A DNA stretch of 64,000 nucleotides from Brienomyrus brachyistius (lineage: Eukaryota > Chordata > Actinopteri > Osteoglossiformes > Mormyridae). The position numbers and the translations under genes were made by a program. This document shows, piece by piece, positions 49,211 to 57,932 of this stretch (position 1 is its first letter; each line of letters starts with the position of its first letter). A model generated the notes under the pieces. The model was not told the DNA's origin and made no database searches. It saw nothing but the letters and a program-made list of their open reading frames with translations. The stretch spans positions 3,469,501 through 3,533,500 of the forward strand of contig NC_064540.1 of NCBI RefSeq assembly GCF_023856365.1, read 5' to 3'.

Positions 49211-51534
49211 ACTCTCTCTCTGTCCCTCCCTCCCCCCCCTGGCTGAAGGAGTGACACGGTACGTTACGCTTTGGACATCTTGGCCATTCTGACGCTGGTG
49301 CCCAAGGCGCAGCTGCTGCTGGCCGAGCCTGTGGACGTGCTGGACGAAGGAGGCTCTGTCGTCTGCACCGTGGGTCAGTCGTCATGGCAGCGTGGTCGGG
49401 AGGGGAGGGGGGGATAGGGTATGATCAAAGAGAATAATTCATATTTTTACTTGGGGCCCTGACAAGCCCAAACCCCAGCCATATCCATGTATGACCCTGT
49501 GTAGAATTAAATGCTAAAAGTTTAACTGTATTTTGCATTCTCTTTATGCCATCGTAAGGTGATTCCCTGCCATTATTCTGTATGGTTCTGGTTCTTGAGT
49601 TATAACAGTTTGGAGTCACTGAATGGGCTGTCCTCGATTTTACCCCCCCAATCTGGCGGGTCTCCCATTTCTGTTTCTCTGGGCTTGATTCCGCAGGGAT
49701 GAGCATCATCCTGGGCGTGGCAGAGGGCGAGGTCTTCCTAAACGATGCCGAGATCCAGAAGTCGGCGCTGCAGGTGGTGATAAACTGCGTGTGTGCCCCC
49801 GACAAGCGGCCACCCGCCATTGGCAAGTTCCCCAACGCAACCCCAAGGCGTCGCCTGCCTCAGGCTCCCCGTGGAGGGGGAGGGACAGGAGGTGGAGACA
49901 GTGTCCTGGCTCGCATGTGGAATGTGGTGCAGGCTAACAACGGCATCAAGGTGCTGCTGTCGCTGTTGACGGTCAAGGCACCCATTACGGACGCGGACCA
50001 GATCCGTGCGCTGGCATGCCGGGCGCTGGTGGGACTGTCTCGCAGCAGCGCCGTCCGGCAGATTGTTGGCAAGCTGCCGCTGTTTGGTGGCGGCCAGATC
50101 CAGCAGCTGATGAAGGAGCCTGTGCTGCAGGACAAGCGTGGCGAGCATGTCCGCTTCTGCCGCTTTGCCACCGAGCTCATCGAACGCGTCTCCGGGAAGC
50201 CGCTGCTCTGCGCCGCCGACGTCTCCCTGGCCCGGTTGCAGAGGGCCAGCGTGGTGGCCCAGACCCGCATCAGCTTCCCCGAGAAGGAGCTTCTGCTGCT
50301 TATCCGGAGCCACCTGGTGGCCAAGGGTCTGCACTCCGCTGCCAGTACCCTCACCAGGGAGGCCGACCTTCCCATGACGCACCTCTCCCACTCCTCCTCT
50401 GCCTCTTCTTCTTTCCCGTTCTCCTCCGCCCCCATGGGATCCCTTGGCTCCCCCATGTCGGCCCTGCATCGTACTCCACGGCTCTCCGCCGGGGTCGCCT
50501 CTCGTCTGGGTGGCCACGCCTCCTCCTCGTCCCCGGGTCCTTCCCCCGGGCATGTCCAGCTCCGTCCCTCCTCCTCCCCGATTTCCGTGACGACCCCTCC
50601 TCCTCCACCTCCCACCGGCCCTCTGCCCCATGGCCCAACTCTGATTGGCCGCATCCTTTTTGCGCGCGAGCGCCCGCCCCCATGCGCTAGTGCCACCGTC
50701 GCCAAAAAACCCAGGGTCCTGCGGCAGAAATCGGACCATGGCGCTTTCAGCCAGAGCCCGGCGGTGAGGAAGCAGCTGGACCGCTGCCTTCCATCGCCAC
50801 CGGCGCTGGACGGCATCATCACGGAGTACCTGCGCGAGCAGCACTCCCGCTGCCGTAACCCGGTCACCACCTGCCCGCCGTTCTCCCTCTTCACCCCACA
50901 CCAGTGCCCAGAGCCCAAGCAACGGCGTCAGGCGCCACCCAACTTCACATCCCGCCTCACCCGCCGTGCCGCCTTCCCAAGGTTACGGCGGCGTGGATGG
51001 CGGCTGCTTTGACCGGCACCTCATCTTCAGCAGGTACCGTTGCTGCTTTGGATCCAGCTAGAATCCTGACATATCCATTACTGTCCAGTAGGTGGCAGCA
51101 TGGAGCATTGTAATGGATTATCAAATTCTTCATCGCAGTTGGAATAAATGCTAAATAATTGGTTTTTTAAGGGAATAAAATGAGCTTTGCTGTGATAATC
51201 TGCAGTGGGATTCTTTTTCCCACCGTCATGCCCACTGTGCACCTGGAGGCTGAGTACGGAAGCTGTGTCATGCGGTATATTGCCTTGTTCCTGTCTCCGT
51301 CCCCATCCCTCTAGGTTCCGGCCCATCTCCGTTTTTCGGGAGGCTGAGGAGGATGAGAGCGGCTTCATGTGCTGCGCCTTCTCTGCCCGCGAGCGCTTCC
51401 TCATGCTGGGGACCTGCACGGGGCAGCTGAAGCTGTACAACATCTTCACGGGTCAGGAGGAGGCCAGTTACAGTTGCCACAGCTCGGCTATCATGCACAT
51501 GGAGCCATCACGGGTCAGCCGATTAACACACACA

Positions 51535-51577
<43 letters not shown>

Positions 51578-54500
51578 TTGCTGGTTCAAGTCCCCCAAGA
51601 ATCTGTGCCCTAGTTACCGTTCAGAATCTTCATTCATTTTGAAATATCTGGCTAATTGGCTGACACTGTGATTTAAGCATCTGAAATTTCAAACAATGTG
51701 CGCAATTTCGGAACTCTGGCTTTGGAAAACCTAAAATTAACTGCCATTTTAATTACGAAAGCAGCACATTTGCTCTGCTACTGATTATACTATGCTACGG
51801 TTGATATCGATAGAGCATAAGGAATTGAGGTTTGTTTGGTTCTGTACTTGGTTTAGCACACCCAAATCAAGCAATGAAGAACCCAGAATACCCGGTACAA
51901 GTGTGTTAGGAGCTTGGTGGAAGCAAAAATGTGGACTGGGGGTCTCCGAGGACTCGGTTGAGAAACATGTCTGATAGTCACCTCCACTGTAGGATTTGAA
52001 GCTTCACCCCCTCCCATTGTTGGTGACTGCTGCTGTCTTTCCCAGTCTGGTCCTCGGGGAGTCATAGTTGGTCCATGTTTTTGGTCCCTCCAAGCTTCTG
52101 GCCAGACACATTTTTGGTCCCGGGAGCTAGGATGGAGCAAAAACATGGACTGTCCGCGGATCCAAACACTGGATTGCTGTGTCAATGCGAGATGCAACTG
52201 ACATGTGGCTGTTCAACCTCTGCCTTTTAATTATCTCTTCTCCGCTTCCGCTGCAGGACGGCTCTCTGCTGCTGACGTCCGCCTCGTGGAGCTACCCGCT
52301 GTCGGCGCTGTGGAGCATGAAATCGGTCTTCATGATGAAGTATGCGGTGCCTCTTGGGTCTGGCTCTCGGGCAGGGAGAAAGGGAGCACAAGGACGAGGC
52401 TGACTGTCTCTTCCTGCCAGAGGGACTGTGTCCTCTCTTCAAAGAATCTGCTTTTTTCCCCTGTGCTGTTTCATTTCACTTATTTAAAACCAAAGCCCCT
52501 TTTATGTTGACAGCTTTATTCTTTTTTGTTGTTTTGTAGTTCTGTAACTTGTTCAGAAACAGATGCCAACTCGGGTAACTGAAACTCAGTTTTCCTCTCT
52601 GTCAGGCATTCGTTTTTAGATGACCATTACGTGGAATTCAGTAAACTCTCTCAGGACAGAGTCATCGGCACAAAGGAGCACATCGCTCACGTGAGTCATC
52701 ATGTCTCTGGCCTTTTGTTTATCTTTCTTCATCTTCTTTTCCACCTGAGAATCGGTAAGTTCAAATCTTTTCTGCTGAGAGTAATTATGCAATATCTATG
52801 GTAGATCTACGACATCCAGACCGGGCAGAAGACCCTGACTCTCAATAATCCCGGTCTGGCAAACAACTACAAGCGTAACTGCGCGACCTTTAACCCCACG
52901 GATGACTTGGTGCTGAACGACGGCGTGATGTGGGATGTGCGCACTGCACATGCCATACACAAGTTTGACAAGTTCAACATGAATATCAGTGGCGTCTTTC
53001 ACCCCAATGGGCTAGAGGTTATCATCAACACAGAGATTGTATCCTCCGCTCACTTGTTTCATGGGTGAGACCTCAGTATGTCTAAAACTTTCACTATCAT
53101 AGTGGTATTTTCAGTTCTGTTATGATTGTCTTGAGGGGTTTCTCACCTTAACATGAAATTCAGTGGGATTTACGCACTTACCATCTCCTACACACTGTTC
53201 CCGCCCTGGACCAGTGCAGGATAGTCTTCAACAACGATGGCACCGTCATATACGGAGGTGAGGCCTAACTTTTCTTTAGGTTATTCTTCTCTGTCATCTG
53301 TTGCTTCACAGTGTTCGTAAGGTTGATCTACTGAATTTAAAGTTCATCTTGCTGCTTTAATTTCAAATCATTCAACCATATCCTTAGGGTGGCTTTCACT
53401 CTGGAGTGAAATAATTTGGGTTTAGGAGAAGAAGATTTCAAATTGGGATTTTGTGGTTAGAAAGGTTAAGGTGAATGTTAAGTCAGGGGTAGACTTGGAA
53501 AGTAGATCTTGTCCCCAGCTCAGCTTATGATAATGCCAAGTCCTGGACTTGGTCCTTGGTGGTTTTGTCTGCGTGGTTCTCTTGGAGTTCTCTTGGTATC
53601 TTGGAGTAGTTTTCTATGGTTTTTGGCTGCGGTCCTGGTGGCCTACAGTATGCTTCGATTACCCAGCTGGCTAAGAAATTTCTTGGCTGAGGAGGTCATT
53701 AAAATCCGGCCTAATGGAGATGTCGTCTAGCATCCTCGTGGGCTTCCGTGGCCGCTAGCGCTGACGTCTGCCGCCGTTCGGTTTTCACAGCGATGCTGCA
53801 GGCGGACGACGAGGACGACATGATGGAGCAGCAGATGAAGAGCCCCTTCGGATCCTCCTTCAGGTCCTCCTTCAGGACCTTCGATGCCACAGACTACAAA
53901 CCTATTGGTGAGGAATAGCTCTCCAGGCATCCAGCAGTGCTGGCCGATTCCATCTTGAGAATAAATAGCTAACAGTCAACATCACATAAACAGAAAAACC
54001 ATAAATATTTATTTACGTAGTCGACACTTTTTTGTAAAGTGACTTACAAATGAAGGAAGTCTGGGGTCAGTGTAATGAGTGATGAGTACTACAATTCCCA
54101 GGATGCTTTGTAAGGGTCAGGGGGGTTTTGCAGAAATAAATGCTTACCTGCATGTTGGCAGTACAGGGTTTCTGTGTCTCATATATGACTGACATTACAG
54201 TCAGGTTAGAGGATTTTGGGTTAAGGGCCCAGCCTCAATGGGGAAGTTACTCTTATGGGCTGGAATTTGAACCCACAACCTTTCAGAGATCCATTTTCTA
54301 CTGATTACACACTATACATGCTGCCCTAATGGCCTCAGTGCAACACATTTGCAATGAGCCATCAACTCGAGAAAACTCACAGCAAAGTAATGTTCATGTA
54401 AGAAAATATATGCAAGACTTAAGACTTATGGCAATAACAAAAACAGACATTTCCTCTCATTTCCGCAATACAAATTACCATCGGAGTGCTTAATCTCCGC

Positions 54501-55945
54501 CTGTCGACAAGAATCGAGGATATTGACTTTGTCGGTTTGTTTTTCAGCGCTTAGGGCCATCAACCTTTCAAGAAAACCAATCTTGTTTTCTTCTTTATAT
54601 ATAGCTACCATTGATGTGAAAAGAAACATTTTTGACCTCTGCACCGACACTAAGGATTGTTACCTGGCTGTAATTGAGGTAAAAGGAGCTCTAAGGCTGC
54701 CTGTTTTTTGGACATTCTGGCTATAGTCCAGTATGGTCTCATTATGGCTGCATGTCTTGCGCATTGACTCGCTCTTTGACTTTGCACTGTTCTTCAGCCC
54801 GTTTAGTGTGTTCCATGTTTACGCAGTTTAGTGGATTTATCTTCAAGCGGCAGCTTTATTTTGAATGTATTGGCTTAAAGTGTTGACTTTGCACATGCCT
54901 TGTAGGCGTTGTTGTTTCGTATTACATTTGAATGTGTGTCCCTACGTTACAGAATCAGGATTCCATTAACATGGACACAGTTTGTCGACTCTACGAGGTT
55001 GGGAGGCAGCGGCTGGCTGAGGAAGAGGAGGATGAGGAAGATCAGGTGAATGAAGCAGGCTCGCAAGCTTGTCTTTTGATCCGCATGTTCTTGTTGTGTG
55101 CTGTGCGATTTTAGGATTAACTAAAGCTTGGTCCAAGGTCGGATCTGGGATCCTTTAGATGTTATCAGTATAATTGTTGTGGTGTTGAAGGAATGCTTCA
55201 GGCTCTTGTTTTTCTAGTCTCCAGCAACATGTTTAATCTTTTTGAAAAATCACCAGTTTTTATGAATGGGAAGTGGCTACGCTTAAAAAATACGTTTTCA
55301 TTTTTTTTTTACTTTGGATTAAAAGGAAGTTTAATTAACTACATAATGAAGTAGCTGCCCACTAAATGGATTATAAATAACATGCCGTAAGTGCATGTTG
55401 GCAGTATTAGGGGAAAATGATTTCCCTCCTTCAGTTTTGTATATCAGTGTTCTCCCTTTTCGGCAGGAGGATGAGGATCAGGAGGAAGATGATGATGACG
55501 ACGACGACGATTCAGACGACGACCTGGACGACATAGACACGGACCCGCTGCTGGCCGAGCTGGAAAATGGTAACGGTGGAGATGAGGACGGCGAGCGTGA
55601 CTTCTCGCTCTCGGACGACGAGCAGGTGAACCGTCTGCTGGGGGCTGACGCTGAAGAGGACGAGGAGGAGGAAGAGGATGATGATTCTGACGAAAATGAT
55701 GAAGATGGAGATCTCCTCCTGGAGAACAGTAAGCGATTGGTCTTCTCAAACCGTTAAAGACGGCATCTGTGTTTTGAATCCACCCGTGTCACACAGCCTT
55801 GTTCCTAAATCTGTAAATTTCAAGTGTTTGGCATTTTCGATAATTTGCACTCCTGGGAATTCTGACTGGACCTCCTCTCTCCCTAGCGGACAGCTCTGAC
55901 AACTCGGACCTGGAGGATGACATCATCCTCTCTCTGAACGAGTGA
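42736..55945 (+). CDS. dcaf1: DCAF1 (VprBP), CRL4 ubiquitin-ligase substrate receptor; frame broken in five exons
   Basis: DCAF1 docks on DDB1-CUL4A/B and is also found in the EDD-DYRK2 ligase; it acts mainly in the nucleus (family knowledge). Coding exons: 42736-42848, 43298-43374, 43685-43758, 43902-44015, 44527-44664, 45437-45987, 46079-46180, 46404-46567, 47307-47486, 48408-48620, 48762-48933, 49249-49373, 49697-51033, 51315-51513, 52257-52339, 52606-52690, 52805-53038, 53164-53257, 53791-53907, 54605-54678, 54953-55045, 55467-55728, 55887-55945. Order: N-terminal armadillo-like region, LisH (about 50270-50375), WD40 domain with two WDxR boxes (52931 and 53164) of the DDB1-binding type, acidic tail ending DDIILSLNE. 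Total 4660 nt; subtracting the 13 apparent extra bases gives about 1548 aa against 1507 in human. Exons 6, 8, 10, 11 and 13 do not stay in frame as written. Identity is certain; integrity is not. Confidence 0.96.
42865..42990 (+). repeat. GGGTGTGG-rich degenerate tandem array
   Basis: At least six GGGTGTGG words spaced roughly 15-25 bp, starting 20 bp after the first dcaf1 coding exon. On the other strand these read CCACACCC, a KLF/CACCC-box core. Confidence 0.55.
43190..43242 (+). mobile_element. 3' remnant of GGAT-type SINE in dcaf1 intron
   Basis: CCACAGCCCTGTACTGGATA followed by GATGGATTGATGGATG, between coding exons 1 and 2 of dcaf1. Confidence 0.45.
43298..43374 (+). CDS. dcaf1: dcaf1 exon 2: [20 protein letters not shown]
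   Basis: Acceptor GTATTAG, donor CCAG/GTGAAA, phase 2 to 1. [16 protein letters not shown] is near identical to vertebrate DCAF1. Confidence 0.93.
43420..43640 (+). mobile_element. second SINE family (copy in dcaf1 intron)
   Basis: CTGGTTCAAATCCCATGGC then TAGAAAGGCCCTTAATCCCA, ending AAATGGCAAATAAATCATCA. Confidence 0.6.
43685..43758 (+). CDS. dcaf1: dcaf1 exon 3: [20 protein letters not shown]
   Basis: Acceptor CCCCCAG, donor GCG/GTAAAG, phase 1 to 0; conserved armadillo-region sequence ending DDFTNA. Confidence 0.93.
43902..44015 (+). CDS. dcaf1: dcaf1 exon 4: [20 protein letters not shown]
   Basis: 38 codons, acceptor CCTTGCAG, donor [23 protein letters not shown] is identical to the family. 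Confidence 0.95.
44527..44664 (+). CDS. dcaf1: dcaf1 exon 5: [20 protein letters not shown]
   Basis: 46 codons after CTCCAG, donor [30 protein letters not shown] is a DCAF1 hallmark. Confidence 0.95.
45155..45248 (-). mobile_element. tRNA-like SINE head, minus strand
   Basis: Read on the minus strand it has an A-box-like CAACAAGTAGAGCATCTC and B-box GGGTTCAAATTCC; in dcaf1 intron 5. Confidence 0.45.
45437..45987 (+). CDS. dcaf1: dcaf1 exon 6: linker and [12 protein letters not shown] segment, two apparent +1 frame breaks
   Basis: Acceptor CCTCACAG. It opens with [12 protein letters not shown] in frame 2 but meets TGA at 45512. [19 protein letters not shown] is in the next frame, and [20 protein letters not shown] in the third. 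Exon length 551 is 2 over a multiple of 3, matching two single-base gains: one between about 45475 and 45545, one in the AAA at 45916-45918. Donor GAG/GTTGGC is weak, and the following intron is only 91 bp. Confidence 0.85.
46079..46180 (+). CDS. dcaf1: dcaf1 exon 7: [20 protein letters not shown]
   Basis: 34 codons, acceptor TCCCACAG, donor AAG/GTACCT, in frame and strongly conserved. Confidence 0.94.
46404..46567 (+). CDS. dcaf1: dcaf1 exon 8: VAHGG...KLLEIPRPS...LCLYYLAYN, frame broken
   Basis: Acceptor TGTCCTCAG, donor AGG/GTGAGA. The 164 nt exceed the expected 159 by five. Gains sit at about 46443 (G), 46447-46450 (T in TTTT), 46471 (T) and 46512-46517 (two G in a G6 run). Fragments of the family sequence appear in all three frames in the right order: [30 protein letters not shown], then [17 protein letters not shown]. 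Confidence 0.85.
46579..46698 (+). repeat. (GT)n microsatellite at dcaf1 exon 8 donor
   Basis: About 55 GT units with three interruptions, starting 12 bp after the exon 8 donor. Confidence 0.9.
47105..47245 (-). mobile_element. tRNA-like SINE, minus strand
   Basis: Minus strand reads GCTCAGAGGGTTAGCAGGCT then CAGTTCAAATCCCAGGG (B-box). It lies directly upstream of dcaf1 exon 9 and next to a G13 run. Confidence 0.5.
47307..47486 (+). CDS. dcaf1: dcaf1 exon 9: [20 protein letters not shown]
   Basis: 60 codons, clean frame, acceptor CTCTGCAG, donor CTG/GTGGGG. Encodes [20 protein letters not shown] and LRRLVNL, the armadillo-like region. Confidence 0.95.
47738..48087 (-). mobile_element. SINE, same family, minus strand (copy C)
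   Basis: Reverse complement of copy A, from the decayed tail at 47738 to the tRNA-like head ending near 48087. It lies in dcaf1 intron 9, between exons 9 and 10. Confidence 0.85.
48408..48620 (+). CDS. dcaf1: dcaf1 exon 10: [19 protein letters not shown], frame broken near its end
   Basis: Acceptor GGCTGACAG. Clean through [11 protein letters not shown], then an extra G (48536-48538) gives TAA at 48543. An extra C (48566-48569) shifts [20 protein letters not shown] third extra G at the exon end (48620) explains the phase needed by exon 11. Length 213 against about 210 expected. Confidence 0.85.
48762..48933 (+). CDS. dcaf1: dcaf1 exon 11: [14 protein letters not shown]...[10 protein letters not shown], frame broken
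   Basis: Acceptor TTTCCCAG, donor [28 protein letters not shown] is in one frame. After an extra A at 48819 the frame moves to [20 protein letters not shown]. An extra T in TTT at 48912-48914 then moves it again for WRTYYGR. Confidence 0.85.
49071..49130 (+). repeat. 30-bp exact tandem duplication
   Basis: GGCCATGCTCTGGTACCCTG plus ACATGCTGTT is repeated at 49071-49100 and 49101-49130, differing only in the last base, directly before a (GT)n tract in dcaf1 intron 11. Confidence 0.85.
49129..49210 (+). repeat. (GT)n microsatellite before dcaf1 exon 12
   Basis: About 40 GT units ending in a CT/CCC tract that doubles as the polypyrimidine tract of exon 12. Confidence 0.9.
49249..49373 (+). CDS. 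dcaf1: dcaf1 exon 12: [20 protein letters not shown]
   Basis: Acceptor at GGCTGAAG preceded by a CT-rich tract, donor GTGG/GTCAGT, phase 2 to 1; clean frame, conserved. Confidence 0.92.
49697..51033 (+). CDS. dcaf1: dcaf1 exon 13: large exon with LisH motif; one frame break at 50983
   Basis: 1337 nt with acceptor CCGCAG and donor AGCAG/GTACCG. Holds [20 protein letters not shown], the end of the armadillo-like region, then the LisH-type helix pair [19 protein letters not shown] at about 50275-50335. A Ser/Pro-rich insert follows (50390-50640), longer than I recall for human. It then reads [20 protein letters not shown] and [19 protein letters not shown]. An extra T at 50983-50984 takes the reading off frame, so [17 protein letters not shown] lies in the next frame. 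Confidence 0.92.
51315..51513 (+). CDS. dcaf1: dcaf1 exon 14: start of WD40 domain
   Basis: Acceptor CCCTCTAG, donor CGG/GTCAGC, phase 2 to 0. [20 protein letters not shown] and [20 protein letters not shown], clean frame. Confidence 0.95.
51525..51573 (+). repeat. (CA)n microsatellite in dcaf1 intron 14
   Basis: About 22 CA units starting 12 bp after the exon 14 donor. Confidence 0.9.
51865..51972. mobile_element. half copy of foldback family P
   Basis: Only the right arm is clear: GAGCTTGGTGGAAGCAAAAA, then GTCTCCGAGGACTCGGTTGA and GAAACATG. It sits about 65 bp before the copy at 52037. Confidence 0.5.
52037..52172. mobile_element. foldback element, family P, second copy
   Basis: Same arms (CAGTCTGGTCCTCGGGGA with CATGTTTTTGGTCCCTCC, then GGAGCAAAAACATGGACTGT), in dcaf1 intron 14. 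Confidence 0.6.
52257..52339 (+). CDS. dcaf1: dcaf1 exon 15: [20 protein letters not shown]
   Basis: Acceptor CCGCTGCAG, donor ATGAA/GTATGC, phase 0 to 2; WD40 repeat sequence. Confidence 0.93.
52606..52690 (+). CDS. dcaf1: dcaf1 exon 16: [20 protein letters not shown]
   Basis: Acceptor CTCTGTCAG, donor CAC/GTGAGT, phase 2 to 0; WD40 repeat sequence. Confidence 0.94.
52805..53038 (+). CDS. dcaf1: dcaf1 exon 17: WD40 repeats with first WDxR box
   Basis: 78 codons, acceptor TATGGTAG, donor [29 protein letters not shown] is followed by WDVR at 52931-52942, a WDxR motif of the kind that contacts DDB1 in DCAF proteins. Confidence 0.95.
53164..53257 (+). CDS. dcaf1: dcaf1 exon 18: second WDxR box, [18 protein letters not shown]
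   Basis: Acceptor AATTCAG, donor GGAG/GTGAGG, phase 0 to 1. Starts exactly with WDLR, the second WDxR box. Confidence 0.95.
53791..53907 (+). CDS. dcaf1: dcaf1 exon 19: [20 protein letters not shown]
   Basis: Acceptor TTTCACAG, donor ATTG/GTGAGG, phase 1 to 1. Contains an in-frame 12-bp tandem duplication at 53853-53876 ([10 protein letters not shown], where human has SSFRTF once). Confidence 0.94.
54195..54335 (-). mobile_element. tRNA-derived SINE remnant, minus strand
   Basis: Inverted B-box region GGAATTTGAACCCACAACC followed by an inverted head; in dcaf1 intron 19. Confidence 0.45.
54605..54678 (+). CDS. dcaf1: dcaf1 exon 20: [20 protein letters not shown]
   Basis: Acceptor TATATAG, donor GAG/GTAAAA, phase 1 to 0; last WD40 blade, near identical to family. 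Confidence 0.95.
54953..55045 (+). CDS. dcaf1: dcaf1 exon 21: [20 protein letters not shown]
   Basis: 31 codons, acceptor GTTACAG, donor CAG/GTGAAT; start of the acidic C-terminal tail. Confidence 0.95.
55467..55728 (+). CDS. dcaf1: dcaf1 exon 22: acidic tail
   Basis: Acceptor TTCGGCAG, donor AACA/GTAAGC, phase 0 to 1. A long Asp/Glu-rich tail with [16 protein letters not shown] and [20 protein letters not shown], matching the family's acidic tail. Confidence 0.94.
55887..55945 (+). CDS. dcaf1: dcaf1 exon 23: [18 protein letters not shown] and stop
   Basis: Acceptor TCCCTAG, phase 1, stop TGA at 55943-55945. The C-terminus is identical to vertebrate DCAF1, which fixes the end of the gene. 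Confidence 0.96.
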
Positions 55946-56717
55946 AGACAGGTTGATACACCAAACTCACGGTACCTGGCTGGAGGTGAATGCTGGAAGC
56001 TGTGTTGAAATACCAAGCGAGCAAGTCAGAGTCACGGTTCTGTGGATGGATGCTCTCCTTTCTTTCTTATCTGCTTAAACGCAGTTAAGAAGGCCTGCTG
56101 GATCCCCGAAGCAGGCCTAATGACATCGTCTGTTACACAGGAGTTGCAAATGGATACACAAGCAAACAGATTTTTTTTAATTCATTGACTCCAAGTGCAC
56201 AAAGGAAGCTTTTAACAAGCTTTTAACAAAGATGTATCCCTTTTTAATTACATCAGAAATCAATGTGAATCATATTTTCTAGGATACGTGATGGCGGACT
56301 GTGTTTTTAAATGGGTAGCATCCCCGCTCCTTGCCTGGTTGGTGTTGCCAAGGTGACCACTGTTACCTGGCCCAGATGGGGCTCTGGGGGCCGTGGGTGG
56401 AGACAAGATCTAAAGTGAGGTCTGAGTCCAGGTACCCAAGTTGCACCTCTGAAAGTCTGTATATCAGGGAAAGTACGGAATCTTGCCTTTTCTCCGCTTT
56501 CCGTCCTCTGGTGCTTTTCTGGGTTTTGAGTGATCCTGCCATCCGTTTACCTCAGGAATGTGTCACGTGTAAATCAGAAGTGAACCGCTGAAAACCAGAA
56601 TCGCCGCTTTTTTCCTTTTTATTGTCCTTGGGTTGTTGGTGGGGGGAACTGCATTGCATCCTGTTATGATTTGAAATATGTTCGCTGAAACTTTGTCTCC
56701 CGCACTTCCTGCTCCTT

Positions 56718-56718
56718 A

Positions 56719-56764
<46 letters not shown>

Positions 56765-56780
56765 AGGGGGGGGGGGGGGG
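56718..56780 (+). repeat. (GT)n plus G15 in dcaf1 3' UTR
   Basis: About 22 GT units, then GGAG and a run of 15 G. Confidence 0.9.
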
Positions 56781-57021
56781 ATCAGGAATTCCTGAGGCCT
56801 GCGAACCTCCTGTGTTAAATTCTTATTTGCTGTTTGTGTTGTTTTCCCAGCAGGGATGAAAAATGTAACAAGTGTCGCATCCCACAGATATGATCATTAG
56901 TATCAAAGTGATTTATGGGCACTTAACCCCCCCCCCCGCCACATTCATCTTGGGGAGGCCAGGCTCAAGGCTCCTTTGGGGTGACAGGAGTGGCTGTATG
57001 TGACTTGATGGTCAACTCAGT

Positions 57022-57063
<42 letters not shown>

Positions 57064-57080
57064 GCGTGTGCGTGTGCGTG
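57022..57080 (+). repeat. (GT)n/(GTGTGC)n in dcaf1 3' UTR
   Basis: GT units grading into four GTGTGC hexamers. Confidence 0.9.
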
Positions 57081-57203
57081 CTTGTTTTTGTTTTTAGACA
57101 TATCTAATTGTAGGAATGGGCACCTTGCTGAAGACTGAAGATGGACAGATTAGGTTCTGTACCCAAGTGCTCCTCTGGCCAGTTGGGATCTTCTTGTTTT
57201 CCT

Positions 57204-57235
57204 GTGTGTGTGTGTGTGGTGTGTGTGTGTGTGTC
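57204..57235 (+). repeat. short (GT)n in dcaf1 3' UTR
   Basis: About 14 GT units with one GG interruption. Confidence 0.85.
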
Positions 57236-57365
57236 TTTATAATGGATATATACCTCTTTATATTGTGTGCTTACATTTTTAAAAAAAAAACTCCCCCAGA
57301 AAATGTATAGATTTGTATAATGGTCCATATAGAATGTATCAAATATTTTTTGCTATAAAGAATGT

Positions 57366-57371
57366 AATAAA
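57366..57371 (+). terminator. dcaf1: probable dcaf1 poly(A) signal
   Basis: AATAAA 1.4 kb after the stop, in AT-rich context, with a back-up AATAAA 46 nt downstream. Confidence 0.55.
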
Positions 57372-57752
57372 AATATAACCATGAATATCGAAAGTGTGTT
57401 TTCAATGGCTTAACTTAATAAAGGTCCAACATTTCCATGAAACCAAAATTTGAATTTGGCAAAATTTAAAAGGATTCTCGTGAATTAGTTAAGACTGGAA
57501 TGTGAACTGGAATAGCTGAAGTACTGAAATTTAATCTCCGTCCTCGGAGTGAGTCTGCCCAGGATGAGCAATGGAGTAAAATATCGCTTCGCCTGCAAAT
57601 TACTGTATATTGAATATCAGCACAGGTCCTCCTTAAAAATCCGGATTAGTCGATACACGCAATGTGGCTGCAAAGTGGCCTGTTTCTTACATGTAAGAAG
57701 ACACCGCAATATCTTATTTTTCCAAGAAAATTACCTCGATTTGTTGTTTTTC

Positions 57753-57791
57753 TGTGTGTGTGTGTGTATGTGTGTGTATATATGTGTATAT

Positions 57792-57873
<82 letters not shown>

Positions 57874-57904
57874 TTATTTATATTTATTTATTTATTTATT
57901 TATT
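57753..57904 (+). repeat. (GT)n-(TA)n-(TTTA)n compound microsatellite
   Basis: GT/TATG units, then about 25 TA units, then TTTA repeats, directly before SINE copy D. Confidence 0.9.
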
Positions 57905-57932
57905 AAATTCTTTTTTTTTTTTATTCCTAGTA

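Larger units (their letters stand above)
55946..57390 (+). other. dcaf1: dcaf1 3' UTR
   Basis: No gene-like ORF. Contains three GT microsatellites and ends near AATAAA at 57366-57371; a second AATAAA lies at 57417-57422. Confidence 0.65.

Noticed and set aside
49738..50922. Antisense ORF of 394 codons (and an overlapping one of 352)
   Set aside because: Both are mirror images of dcaf1 exon 13, whose GC-rich codon usage keeps the other strand open; Arg/Gly-rich with no domain.
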